From Oxytricha trifallax (taxonomy: Eukaryota; Ciliophora; Spirotrichea; Sporadotrichida; Oxytrichidae), in contig ARYC01002737.1 of assembly GCA_000711775.1 (NCBI GenBank), positions 1 to 64,000 on the forward strand: a DNA stretch of 64,000 bases, given 5' to 3'. Of the stretch, positions 12,401-21,454 are shown piece by piece. A program made the position numbers and the translations under genes. Position 1 is the first letter of the stretch. Each line of letters opens with the position of its first letter. The notes beneath the pieces were generated by a model, which was given only the letters and a program-made list of their open reading frames with translations, made no database searches and was not told where the DNA came from.

Positions 12401-15400
12401 CTAAGAGATTATTCTATTCGTTGATAACTTGTCAGTTCATAAAACTAAAGACTCAAGGAAGGAATATGAAAGGCTAAATATAACACCTGTATTTAATGTT
12501 CCTTACAGCCCTTAGTTCAATGGAATTGAATTATATTGGGGGTTATTGAAAGGTCATTATAAGAAATTGCTGCTCTATCATTTGATGCACGACTTGAAGA
12601 TAGATACAGTAGATTTTATTAAGAGTGCTGCTAAGAGAGTCAGCGATGATAAAGCTAAAGTATGTGCAAGAGAAGGGAGATTTTGTGTTTATAAATAAGT
12701 TTTAGATTTAAGCGAATGAATAAGTTCACATATTAAATTTGCCCGTAAAGGGATTTGGCTTCTCTTTCTTTTCTTCCTCTTAAGGCTTGCTTGGGCCCAT
12801 GTTTCTTCTCTTAGTGCCAGCTCCTGCGTCTATGTTCATCTCGTCTGGCTTTTATAAATCTTTGAAGAGTCTCTAACTCAACACATGCTTTACTTGAGAC
12901 TTTCTCTCTCTTTAATTTGCTTCGCTCTTTCATCAAGTAAACAGCAGTACCAGGTTTTTCTATAAAGTTAGAAGAGTAAGTTTACTAGAGATGAATGGAT
13001 GCTTTTGCAGTTCTTAGAGCCAGGTGTCTCTGATTTTAATTCCCTGCTTCTCTTTTTCTTCAGGAGAGATGCTATAGCGTTTCTTATGAGCTTCTTAAAT
13101 TATTTCATTTAAGTATTCAGGTTTCAAAGTTCCAAAGACACCAAAGAAGAAGTTTCTCTCTGGCAACTTATTAGAGGGTTGCAGCTTTGATGGAAGATAG
13201 AGAACAACATCTGGATCACTCATAGCATCATCATAGAGATTTGGTACTGATATTTCAGGGTAATTAGGTATCTCGATCTTATCATTATGATTTGATTAAA
13301 CTTAAAAGCTTTTTTCTCTTCACTTAGCAATGCCTTTAAGAATGATATTCTTGTTCCCTCCTGTGTTGGCAAGAACAATGAACTATGGTTATTAAGTTAG
13401 TTATAAGCGAAAACTTACCTTACTATACCAAGTATCTGTAAGGGTCTTCTTTACTTCTAAATTTTCCTATAAAATCTTGAGATTAAATTCTCTTCATTGC
13501 TTCATAGACTCCATCTTGTTTCCAGTTTCTATAAATGTTTATGAAATTTAAAATTATGGATATCCTTTCTGAAATTACTAAAATTTTACTACTAAATAGG
13601 GAGATTCACTTGGAGGTCAACCTGAATCAGATAAATAGATCAACATATAGGAACTTTCTCCAAGTTTGAGAGTTTGACTTACATTTTTATCAAACTTTCT
13701 CCATTAAATTGCTCCTATTGATAATTAATTAAATTAAGAGGTGCTCCTAATTTATTTAAAACTTTATTAGGAGGTTAAATTAAAGTTCAAAACCGTATTA
13801 GGTTGTACATTATAAAAATTAAATTGTTAAACTTCCCATCCTAATCTTGCGAGAACAAATTTAGGAGGACCACCTAACTTCAGAAAACACATTTAAGTGC
13901 ATTTTAATGTATAAAATGTATGAATTAGTATATAAAATATATCAAAATTTAAGAAAATTTAAACTAATGTCATGCACTCTGTTCTTATTAAACCTCTCTA
14001 AATCTCTGAGGATTTGATATTACTTGTGGATAAAGGTAGAATTTATACAGCTTATATATTTATTAATATTATTTATTAAATGAGCGGTTACTTACTTAGA
14101 AAAGCGGCATTGCTTGGCATTAACCACCAAAAACTTTCTTTCATGAGTTGAAAGAAAATTAAGACTTGTGATGCCTCTACCTTATATGAACCTGAAATTC
14201 TCTTACCTTAGGTCTCAGGCTTTGAATAGCAATTCAGTTTTATTATAAAACCCCATAGATCAATTAAGAAGCGAGGATAGGAGTTAAGAACAATTAGATT
14301 AAAAATTAATTATAATTAGCTAATAATATAATTAATTAGGCTAAAATCAAATTAACACACCCTGATTGGTTTATTTTATAAGGACAATAAATCGAGCCAA
14401 AAGTTTTAATAATTAGCCCAAACATTATAATTATGCACCATTAATAATTCATTTTTAATTTAATTGTTCTTAACCCCAATTCTCATGTCTTAATTGGGGT
14501 TTAGATATGCAGAGCTAAGAGATATAATTTGAGGTACAAATAAAAATGGTTGAAGAGGAGGAAGAGAAAAAAGAAATAAAGATAGATCATTTTTGTGAAG
14601 AGTGTTAGAAGAGCTTTACTTATAAATCTGCTCTCAAGCGTCATATCTTAGAGCAGCATTCTAACAAACCCAAGCTCTATCTTAAGCATGATAAGATTGA
14701 TGGAAAATATATTTGCCCTTATTGCAATAAGCAATTTAATCATTCTAGGGATTTAAAAGTTCACCTCGAAAAATATCATGGCAAGAAGTTTGATGTCATA
14801 CATCCTGATACTGGTGAAGTATTTCTTAAAAAAAGAAAGCCAAGAGGCCCTTTAGAATATCTGGAGCAAAGAGTTAAGAAAGAGAATAAACTCATTAAAA
14901 CAGCGAGAAACCTCATTGCCTCTTAGAAAGTAAAAATTACTCTCAAGATGCATGCACTCAAACTTCCAATATTCGAATATAATTGACCTAACTGAGTGCA
15001 AAGAAAGTTATCTTATTCTTGAGGATATATTTGAGAAAAAAGTCATAACTGAGAAACAGTTTTCTTACAAGATTTATACATTCAATTGCTTAAATGCGAC
15101 GACAAGTATCAAATGGAATTTGTCGATGAGTATCAAGTTCTTACTAAAGCAAGGGATAGACAGAGCAGATTTATAATTAATCTTGAAGCAATTCTCCTTG
15201 CTTAAAATCATGTAGCTTTTCGCCTACCTTAAAACTAAATGAAATTGAGAGACTATATCCAAGACTAAAAGTGTCTAAAGTAACCACCTTTTATTCTAAC
15301 AAATGTCTGCAAAGGTATTGAGGAGCTGTATACTGAAGGATACATGCATAGAGATTTAAAGCCTGGAAACATTATGCTTGACTTTTCACCACTCAGAGTG

Positions 15401-16133
15401 GTAATAATAGACTTCAATAGATCGTAGAGAGTTGAGGCTTCAGGAATGGCCAACGTTCGTGGCACTCCTCGATATTTTAGAGAGAGAGAAGACTGGAGGG
15501 ATGGAGATATTAGGTGGGATATCTGGGCTCTAGCAGAAATAATAATAGAGTGCGATATGCAAAGAAATGACTACTACAGTCGTAGATGAGAAAAAGATTC
15601 AAAGCAAAGAATCCCGCAGTATCTATAGCAAAATAAGATAGAAGACAAAATGAGAAATATGGCTAAGCAAATTATCCTGAGGCCTAACAACAGAGCAGAA
15701 CATAAAATCGACTAGATAATTAGTTGGTTAGGAAAAATTAAGTTTAGAAAGTTGCCTCATGATGCAAAGGTACTGTTTGAGTGAATATTTAAAAAACACA
15801 CACACCTAAAATACACACTAATTTACATACATTTAAACCCTAATCCCCTACATAAACCCTCTTAAAACCCTAATAAAGCATGCACTAATAGTCTACTTTT
15901 ATCAATCAAACAACTTCAAGGGTTTTGGGGTTTTGAATGATTTCAGTGAAAATAGCTACTCCCAAAATTTAAAGAACTTATTTAGATTCCTTCAAATCAG
16001 CGCTTTTTCATTGAATTTGAGTCATTGCAAGCTTAACGAATATTCATCTAGCACAATCAGTCTTTTCATTGAAAGTAATACTAGAATGAAACAGTTAATA
16101 AATATTTTCAATTTTATTTCTTTAATTTATTGA
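6456..16133 (+). CDS. Split LRR-protein gene, copy 1 (six MDSs, interrupted by five IESs and a TBE)
   Basis: Coding segments are 6456-6511, 6723-7415, 7639-7797, 9144-9294, 10027-10304 and 10958-11531 plus 15939-16133. Joined, they give 2106 nt: ATG, 700 further sense codons (TAA and TAG as Gln) and TGA at 16131-16133. The protein starts MENLSDFNVEEKS. Leucine-rich repeats are clearest in the C-terminal third, from about residue 565 (LTSLNLSENPI, LNMSQCNL, VDLSRND, SLNLSHCKL); a further LRR-like stretch lies in segment 3 (SHNLKYLSL). No signal peptide or enzyme motif was seen, so the role is unknown; LRRs usually bind other proteins. Short repeats flank each gap and no GT...AG introns fit, so the gaps look like IESs. 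The same frame is kept in copy 2 despite many substitutions, mostly at third positions, which points to selection on the protein. Expression requires removal of the TBE at 11532-15935. Confidence 0.83.
6512..6722. other. IES1 of LRR gene copy 1, pointer TAACTA
   Basis: TAACTA occurs at 6506-6511 and again at 6717-6722. Joining at it reads CCT AAC TAG CAA in one frame. The same 6-bp repeat flanks the equivalent gap in copies 2 and 3. The 211-bp interval is AT-rich with no conserved frame. Confidence 0.8.
7416..7638. other. IES2 of LRR gene copy 1, pointer ATTAA
   Basis: ATTAA at 7411-7415 and 7634-7638, both in codon phase 0. Joining gives FVIINVNQ, which aligns with FVIIKVIQ from copy 2 (pointer ATTAAA) and FVIINVNQ from copy 3. 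A longer repeat, AATTATAAT (7415-7423 and about 7571), exists but would put the frame out. Confidence 0.7.
7798..9143. other. IES3 of LRR gene copy 1, pointer TAAC, contains a large palindrome
   Basis: TAAC at 7794-7797 and 9140-9143. The 1346-bp interval holds a palindrome at about 8001-8612 with C-rich and G-rich shoulders. In copies 2 and 3 the pointer is AACT and lies a few bases away; the frame change this causes in copy 1 is cancelled by a 2-bp difference near 9158. Confidence 0.72.
7925..8640. repeat. Long palindrome inside IES3 of copy 1
   Basis: The left arm (about 8001-8265) and right arm (about 8345-8612) are near-perfect reverse complements, for example TAATATAATTCATTTATGAC against GTCATAAATGAATTATATTA. 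Outside the arms lie a C-rich block (7930-8008) and a G-rich block (8600-8635). Shorter palindromes with the same shoulders occupy the same place in copy 2 (23225-23445) and copy 3 (32876-33115). Confidence 0.8.
9295..10026. other. IES4 of LRR gene copy 1, pointer AATAATTAAA
   Basis: The 10-bp repeat AATAATTAAA is at 9285-9294 and 10017-10026 and joins in frame to give TIIKDLEEL. Copies 2 and 3 share its core ATAATT at the same place. Inside lies an element with ends near 9515 (CAACCGAGATACCCC) and 9815 (GGGGTATCTTTGTTAGAAC). Confidence 0.82.
10305..10957. other. IES5 of LRR gene copy 1, pointer AATTAA
   Basis: AATTAA at 10299-10304 and 10952-10957, same codon phase. The 653-bp interval holds a short inverted pair, GTTGCTGCTGC at about 10603 and GCAGCAGCTGCTC near 10710, that recurs in the same IES of all units. 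Confidence 0.65.
11532..11641. repeat. Left terminal inverted repeat of the TBE in unit 1
   Basis: It begins with one degenerate C4A4-type repeat (a T replaces one C) and contains GATAAAAGTAGACTATTAG, the reverse complement of the core in the right end. A short insertion (near 11562) distinguishes it from the right repeat. Confidence 0.88.
11670..12719 (+). CDS. TBE transposase, IS630/Tc1-like DD34E (42-kDa type)
   Basis: A 349-codon frame from ATG 11670 to TGA 12717-12719, open with TAA and TAG as Gln. The catalytic triad is visible: Asp171 in HADEAVF, Asp252 in FVDNLSVH, and Glu287 in PYSPQFNGIE, with 34 residues between the second Asp and the Glu. The N-terminal part contains a helix-turn-helix-like stretch (SIARLLYKSPATVRSH, about residues 44-59). 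It starts just inside the left telomeric repeat and ends within a base or so of the convergent 22-kDa ORF. All three acidic residues and the length are as expected for the 42-kDa TBE protein, so this copy may encode an active enzyme. The product would cut the element out of, and join it into, DNA in the nucleus. Confidence 0.93.
12720..13497 (-). pseudogene. TBE 22-kDa-type ORF, frameshifted
   Basis: The minus strand starts ATG at 13497-13495 and soon reads FRSKEDPYRYL, the same block as the plus-strand ORF at 1698. The rest is spread over other frames: FIVLANTGGNKN, then a TGA where the element-A copy has Trp (DPKWIKKS), then LPERNFFFGVFGTL and KHPFISS, and finally a Lys/Arg-rich tail (RDEHRRRSWH). 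At least two frame changes and one nonsense codon are needed to read through. A GTAAGT...ATAG stretch of 36 nt around 13390 looks like an intron but removing it does not restore the frame. Function unknown. The 3' end is uncertain and may overlap the transposase end. Confidence 0.7.
13498..14506. other. Non-coding middle of the TBE
   Basis: Between the 22-kDa-type and kinase genes. It holds imperfect inverted repeats built on CTCCTAAT and ATTAGGAG (13741-13775, 13800-13875) and GGAGATT/CTCCAAG motifs near 13600-13660, but no convincing frame. It should contain the divergent promoters for the two flanking genes. Confidence 0.5.
14507..15784 (+). pseudogene. TBE zinc-finger/kinase gene (57-kDa type), frameshifted and nonsense-mutated
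   Basis: It opens MQSQEIQFEVQIK, followed by an acidic run and two C2H2 fingers (CEECQKSFTYK, CPYCNKQFNHS). The kinase N-lobe then shifts frame near 14975 and again near 15085. The C-lobe frame shows MHRDLKPGN (about 15347), IIDFNRS, GTPRYF and WDIWALA, with a TGA at about 15588 where element B has Gly-Glu (CRGERYSKQR). It ends at TGA 15782-15784. As in element B, DFN replaces DFG. Compared with element B this copy has two frame shifts and one stop, so it is probably not functional, although the rest of the transposon looks young. Confidence 0.85.
15826..15935. repeat. Right terminal inverted repeat of the TBE in unit 1
   Basis: It carries AAACCCTAATCCCC and CCCTCTTAAAACCC tracts, the conserved core AGTCTACTTTTATCAATC and the terminal GGGTTTTGGGGTTTTG at 15920-15935. 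Confidence 0.9.
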
Positions 16134-16149
16134 TTAACATGCTTTATAA

Positions 16150-17083
16150 GGTGAAATTATCGTTTTATAAGTCAATTTGAAAATTAATAAGCGTCCAAGT
16201 GTGATTTGTAATAATAATCTGGGTTTGAGCATTTGATAATTAATATAGATCAATCCTTTAGTATTATCAATTGTCTCCAACCTCCCTCTTCCCGCAGTGT
16301 CTATTATACATTATTTATTGTTCTTCATCACACCCATCAAAATTCGAGTTGATTAAACTGTTAATTCGGTAACTATTGTATTTCGGCACATTCGCTGTGT
16401 CTTTCGTGTGATTCTGAAGATTATTCGTGAGATTCGTGCGTTACAGCTGCTTCGGCTTCCACTGTATATACAGTGATTCACCAGCAACAACTTGTAAAAA
16501 ACACTCACTTTTGAGTCAAAATTTTTAAAATATGGGTGATAGCAGAAATCATCAATGTACGAAGAATATGGTTTGGACAAGAATGAAATAAGTCTTCATA
16601 CTTAACTTTTCTCTTTGGATATTTTATTTTACGCTAGACTTATTTCATTCTTGTCCAAACCATATTCTTCGTACATTGATGATTTCTGCTATCACCCATA
16701 TTTTAAAAATTTTGACTCAAAAGTGAGTGTTTTTTACAAGTTGTTGCTGGTGAATCACTGTATATACAGTGGAAGCCGGAGCAGCTGTAACGCACGAATC
16801 TCACGAATAATCTTCAGAATCACACGAAAGACACTGCGAATGTGCCGAAATACAATAGTTACCGAATTAACAGTTTAATCAACTCGAATTTTAATGGGTG
16901 TGATGAAGAACAATAAATAATGTATAATAGAGACACTGCGGGAAGAGGGAGGTTGGAGACAATTGATCATACTAAAGGATTGATCTATATTAATTATCAA
17001 ATGCTCAAACCCAGATTATTATTACAAATCACACTTGGACGCTTATTAATTTTCAAATTGACTTATAATACGATAATTTCACC
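16150..17083. mobile_element. 934-bp fold-back element flanked by TTATAA
   Basis: Arms 16150-16594 and 16637-17083 are about 99 percent reverse complements around a 42-bp spacer. TTATAA stands on both sides (16144-16149, 17084-17089), and the empty site in unit 2 has a single TTATAA (near 27438), so this is an insertion. TTATAA is itself palindromic, so the true duplication could be shorter. Each arm carries an open frame of about 75 codons beginning SKPYSSYIDDFCYHPYF on opposite strands; I do not recognise it. It lies just after the stop codon of LRR gene copy 1. Confidence 0.85.
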
Positions 17084-17113
17084 TTATAAAATGAGAAAAT
17101 TATTTAAAATAAA

Positions 17114-17534
17114 GGGGGGGAAGTTTCCTGCCCCCAAAAAGGTAGTTTCCTGCCCCATACATAAAATATGTAATTTTTATAATTTTCAAAGAATCTTAAT
17201 CATCAATTATGATGTAGTTTTTATTTTAATTTAGCTTCAAATATCATTTCTACCTTGATAATCAATTTAAAATTTAATGAAAATTACATTAATTAATTAA
17301 AAAAAAACACTTATTTTAGCCTTGTCAGTAATATATAATTTGATCAAGAATAATTATGTTCCTTGAAAATTAAATAATAATAAATTTTGTATATTACATG
17401 GTTTTGGTTATTGAAATTGAAATTTATTTGTTTCTATTAAATTTATTGCAAAAAACATAAAATTTAATGTTGGGGACAGGAAACTACCTTTTGGGGCAGG
17501 AAACTGTCTGGGGGCAGGAAACTTCCCCCCCCCC
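17114..17534. mobile_element. 421-bp inverted-repeat element with G7/C10 ends and 8-bp duplication
   Basis: It starts with seven G and AAGTTTCCTGCCCCC and ends with GGGGGCAGGAAACTT and ten C. AAAATAAA flanks it at 17106-17113 and 17535-17542, an 8-bp target duplication. The motif GGCAGGAAACT or its complement occurs twice at the left end and three times (one as GGACAGGAAACT) at the right. The interior is AT-rich without a frame. An 8-bp duplication is typical of hAT and P-type elements, but the ends do not identify the family. Confidence 0.85.
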
Positions 17535-17866
17535 AAAATAAATAATAAGAGTTGATTCTTCAAAATAATTAAGAAATTAGTGAGTCAGGCTTATAACATA
17601 TTCTAATAAGTATGTATTAAAATGATTTCTTAAAAGAATTGGATTTGAGATAAAGCATATCCAGAAAACTCCTTTCAAAATATTAAGAAATAGACGACAA
17701 AAGGATTTTAGTTGATAAAATCTGATTAATCATGAGCTTATTTGTTTTTAATGAATTAATATTTAAAATCAATATTAAAAGCTAATTAAGTAGATTAAGA
17801 GGAAATGTGCATTATTTATAAAAAATTTAATAATTAAATATATAGGTAAAGTACAGGAATATTGAC

Positions 17867-18480
17867 TTAATAAGCTCATTTTTCTCTATCAAGCTTTCTA
17901 CTATTTGTCTTACTTATGTCGATATCGCTGCTCGTTCAAATTGTTATTTTGACGACTTCACAAAAATCAAGTTTTAGGTTATGTAAATACAACCTCTTTC
18001 ACATCTAGATTAAAAACTGTTACTATGAATATCATCTGAAAGAGCAGTCATTCATTTATTTGTTGCAATTTTAATAGAGCAGTAAATTTAACGAATTAAA
18101 TCAGGCTAAATCTTAACTAATAAGTATAAATTTAAAAATAATTAAGACATCTCTAACTAAAATTCTTAATATATTAAATTTATTGGTATAAACTTTAATC
18201 ATTCATTGATCATTAAAACTTAAAAAATTTTAATTTGCCTGATTTAACTTGTTTAAATAACTGTTTATATATTATATAAATTAGTAAAGGAATGACACCC
18301 CTTTCAGATGATATTCAGAACAACAGTTTATTTTTCAAGAAGTGACCGAGGTTGCAGACATAACTTTTTGTCAGCCGAGATAACGAACGATGTGAACGAG
18401 CAGCGATTTCGAGATAAGCACAACAAAAAATTGTGTGCTTGATGAAGCAAAATGAGCTGATTAAGAAAATATTACTGAAA
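17867..18480. repeat. Imperfect inverted-repeat element, present in every spacer
   Basis: The ends (CTTAATAAGCTCATTTT and AAAATGAGCTGATTAAG) and inner blocks (TCGATATCGCTGCTCGTTC against GAACGAGCAGCGATTTCGAG; ATCATCTGAAAG against CTTTCAGATGAT) are reverse complements. Counterparts lie at about 27787-28397 in unit 2 and about 37217-37830, 47245-47855 and 57270-57880 in units 3-5. Confidence 0.7.
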
Positions 18481-19261
18481 TTTCGATATAATTTTTTATT
18501 AAATTTTGGATTAATTTATATATTGACATTAAAATGGCTTATTTTGCACTATTTTCAAATAAAAATATTACTCTTGTTGTATCTATATAAATTAGATTAC
18601 TGAATAAAAATAATTTAAAGTAATCAAAAAATATCTTAATATAAAAGAAAAGTGATATCGATCAATAAAATGATTAATCTTATTAAAATTAAACATTATA
18701 GCTATGTATAATAAATTAAATTATAAGTTTTACCTCAATTGTAGAATGTCAAATAATATATTAAACAACATATTATTAATTGAGGACATTTTTAGGAAAA
18801 ATAAATTAAAGATTTTTTATTTTAAAAAATGATAAAACCTTATAAATATGAAATATTTGCAAAAAAATAAAAATCTAAATAAGAATAAATATATTATTAA
18901 TTTAAAATAAGTTAAATAAATAAATACAGTAGAAATTTTATTAAAAAATATCTAAAATCAATAATTATATAATAAATTATAAAAAGGATATTAATATGAA
19001 TAATTAATAGTCATTTTCTTAATTTATGAAAACTAGTTATTTAAACTATATATTTAGAGAATGCATGTCTTTTATATAAGTAAAATAAATTTATAATAAA
19101 AACTTTTATAATTTCCTATGGATACTTAAACTTAATTATCTTTTTATATAAATTAATTTCTACAAATTTATATGGATTAAATTAATTTTTAACTACAGTA
19201 CCATTGTTAACAATTTTTTGAAGAATCTATCTTTTAAATATAACACTTTATATTTAAATTA

Positions 19262-20981
19262 TCTAACCGAGGTATCCCTCCCAAACATAATAATTGCTCT
19301 TCTCATCGAATTATATTTTCTTACATAACCCAAGACACTCTCTTAATTCCATAAATTACCTTTTAATACATGAATTTCTTTTTTCTTTAGATGAGTCTCA
19401 CTCAATAACTTGAATTTCTTGTTAAATAATAGATTTATATATATTAAAGTTACTTTATTGTCTAAATATTTGACTAAAATCCCTTAAAGAATAAAAATTA
19501 TATTTAAATTTATAAAATATTATTAAGCGAGTATAATTTAAATGGGGAGACAGTTAAAAGCAATAAAAAAAGAAATCAAATACTTTCATATAAAATAATT
19601 TTAGTAAAGATTAAACAGTCAATAATTTGAATTAAATTTAAGAGAAAAATTATAATGATAATAAAATGGAGCATAATTAAGATCACTGAAAGTCTATTAA
19701 CGCGTCCTAAGAACGACAATTTTATGAGAATTAGTGTGATTTATAGGCAAAATCAGGTGGTCCAACAATTATATATTGGACTCATGATATTTGCAATTTA
19801 TTGTCATTAGGATATACATATTTAATTATAATTTATTAATCAAACATTGAAATATTTTTATTTTTTTTTCATCTTTTCCATATTTTCTTTTTTAGTGCAT
19901 GAACAAAGTATATCTGTATTGATCTTTAATAGTTATATTAAAAGAATTTATGTTGAAGATGACAATAAAGATTATGGTGACGAATTTGGAAAAAAATCAC
20001 TGATTTTTAATATTATGAAATTCTATTAGAATTTACCCAGACTCTAATTTTTATGATTTTAAACATTTTAGTGCTATTTTTCTATTGCTTCTGTTATTGC
20101 TACTATTATTAATATCAAATTCTACCGTCTCCGCACTTTTTATTTTTTGAGGAATATATCTAAGAAAATATTTATTATAAAAACTTTAAGATCACTACAG
20201 TCATTAAAACCTCATTTATTTCGATGCCCTAAAATTGAAAAGATGAAGAAAAAAATATTTCCATATTTTATTAATAAATAAAGTTAAAGAAGCATATATA
20301 AAAATTTAATTAAAATTAGCGACTGTTTGAACTTAGCTAATGTAATTTGAAATGATATAAATCTATTTTATCTCATTTTTATTAATTTTTAAGAGTCTCC
20401 CCATTTTATATTAATAAAAATGATATTTACTATTTTGTATATTTTTTTTATATAAAATTAAATTATCTTAAATCAACTTATTCATCATCACTCTTATAAC
20501 GAACTTATAACTATATTTTAATTTTTATTGATCTTTTGTAATTAAAATTATTTATAAAACTCTAAAAACTAGTAAATTTAACTGTTTTTTTTAATTATGA
20601 CGAGTAAAATTGAATAAAATATTTAAAAATAAAATTGCGCATAAAATCAAAATTTAAGAAATTATTATATATTTAAATACAAGTTATATTTTTATAGTAT
20701 CTTATGTAAAAATAATTAGATGCATGTATTGAGTTTAATTGAATAACTTCTATAATTACCAAAGATTTCCATATCGAGTCAGGGAGATTAGCTGTATATT
20801 TAAAAAATATATAAAAATGTATTATATAGGGTGTAGAGGGGGTGGAGAGATGATGAGCAGGGGTGGAGAGATTATTAGGAGGGGTTGGGGGTGTCTCGGT
20901 TATGGTATGGGAAAAGGCATAGGAAGAAGGGTGGGGATGGTTATCTCGGTTTAGAGTGGGAAGGATTGTCTCGATTAGAAC
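19262..20981. repeat. C-rich to G-rich inverted-repeat module, long form, unit 2
   Basis: It begins TCTAACCGAGGTATCCCTCCC and ends with a G-rich run (20830-20965) containing GGTTATCTCGGTTTAGAG and TCTCGATTAGAAC. At about 1.7 kb it is some 950 bp longer than the module in unit 3. An open frame of 60 codons at 19847 and one of 71 codons at 20739 look like chance frames in AT-rich and G-rich sequence. Confidence 0.6.
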
Positions 20982-21454
20982 ATATATCTATATTTGTATA
21001 TTTATAATTTTAGAAATATTCGTTTTATTTAAAAACATAAGTTCTTTTTCTCCGATTTGATAAAATAATCATTTTGTTATAATAGTAAAATTTGTTGTTA
21101 TTATAACATGAAAAATTTAGTAATTTACTTTACTAAAGGTAATTATTGACATATATTGTATTTGATATAGATGAAATATGCTCAATCTATTATATTTATT
21201 AAATCATTTAAAAATTATGCATAGTAAATAATTTTTTGTCATTAATATTTAACTTTATTTATGTCAAGTTATATGAATTATTTCCTTCTTGACTGTAATA
21301 TATAGAATTGATGTAAAATTATTGTTGATTCAAGCTTAATGTTAAAACATAAGCCTAGATGTTGTGCTCTAATACTTTTAATTATATAGATTTAAAATTT
21401 ATATTTTGATTTTTCCTATACATTTATAATAGTATTAAATATCAGATAACTAAT

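Larger units (their letters stand above)
11532..15935 (+). mobile_element. Complete TBE transposon inserted in the last MDS of LRR gene copy 1
   Basis: The element starts CAAAATCCCAAAACCC at 11532 and ends GGGTTTTGGGGTTTTG at 15935, with inverted ends of roughly 105 bp. It is flanked by AAT at 11529-11531 and 15936-15938. Units 2-6 give the empty site (CCGTAATAATTTCA; here CCGTAAT, TBE, AATGATTTCA). It carries a transposase (+), a 22-kDa-type ORF (-) and a zinc-finger/kinase gene (+), the standard TBE layout. The transposase is intact; the other two are broken. In Oxytricha, TBEs are germline-limited and removed during macronuclear development, and TBE transposases have been implicated in genome rearrangement; that is background knowledge, not something seen here. 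Confidence 0.95.
5247..19261 (+). repeat. Array unit 1: divergent LRR-gene unit with TBE and fold-back insertions
   Basis: Unit 1 has the same order of blocks as units 2-6: a C-rich to G-rich inverted-repeat module (5250-5985), the split LRR gene (6456-16133), then AT-rich spacer with an inverted-repeat element (17867-18480). It is longer than 10 kb because of a 4.4-kb TBE (11532-15935), a 934-bp fold-back (16150-17083) and a 421-bp element (17114-17534), none of which is in the other units. Its first bases are cut off by TBE B. Confidence 0.8.
16134..21454. other. Spacer between LRR gene copies 1 and 2
   Basis: Apart from the two insertions at 16150-17083 and 17114-17534 it contains an inverted-repeat element (17867-18480), AT-rich sequence without a conserved frame (18480-19261), and the C-rich to G-rich module 19262-20981. 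Comparing unit 1 with unit 3 over 18480-19261 shows many small insertions and deletions and no preserved codon phase, so I see no gene. Confidence 0.55.

Noticed and set aside
13388-13425. GTAAGT...ATAG 36-nt intron on the minus strand in the TBE 22-kDa-type ORF
   Set aside because: Its length is a multiple of three and its removal does not bring FRSKED and FIVLANTGG into one frame, so a frame shift is still required.
19847-20954. Short frames at 19847-20029 and 20739-20954
   Set aside because: They sit in low-complexity AT-rich and G-rich parts of the module and are not conserved in units 1 or 3.
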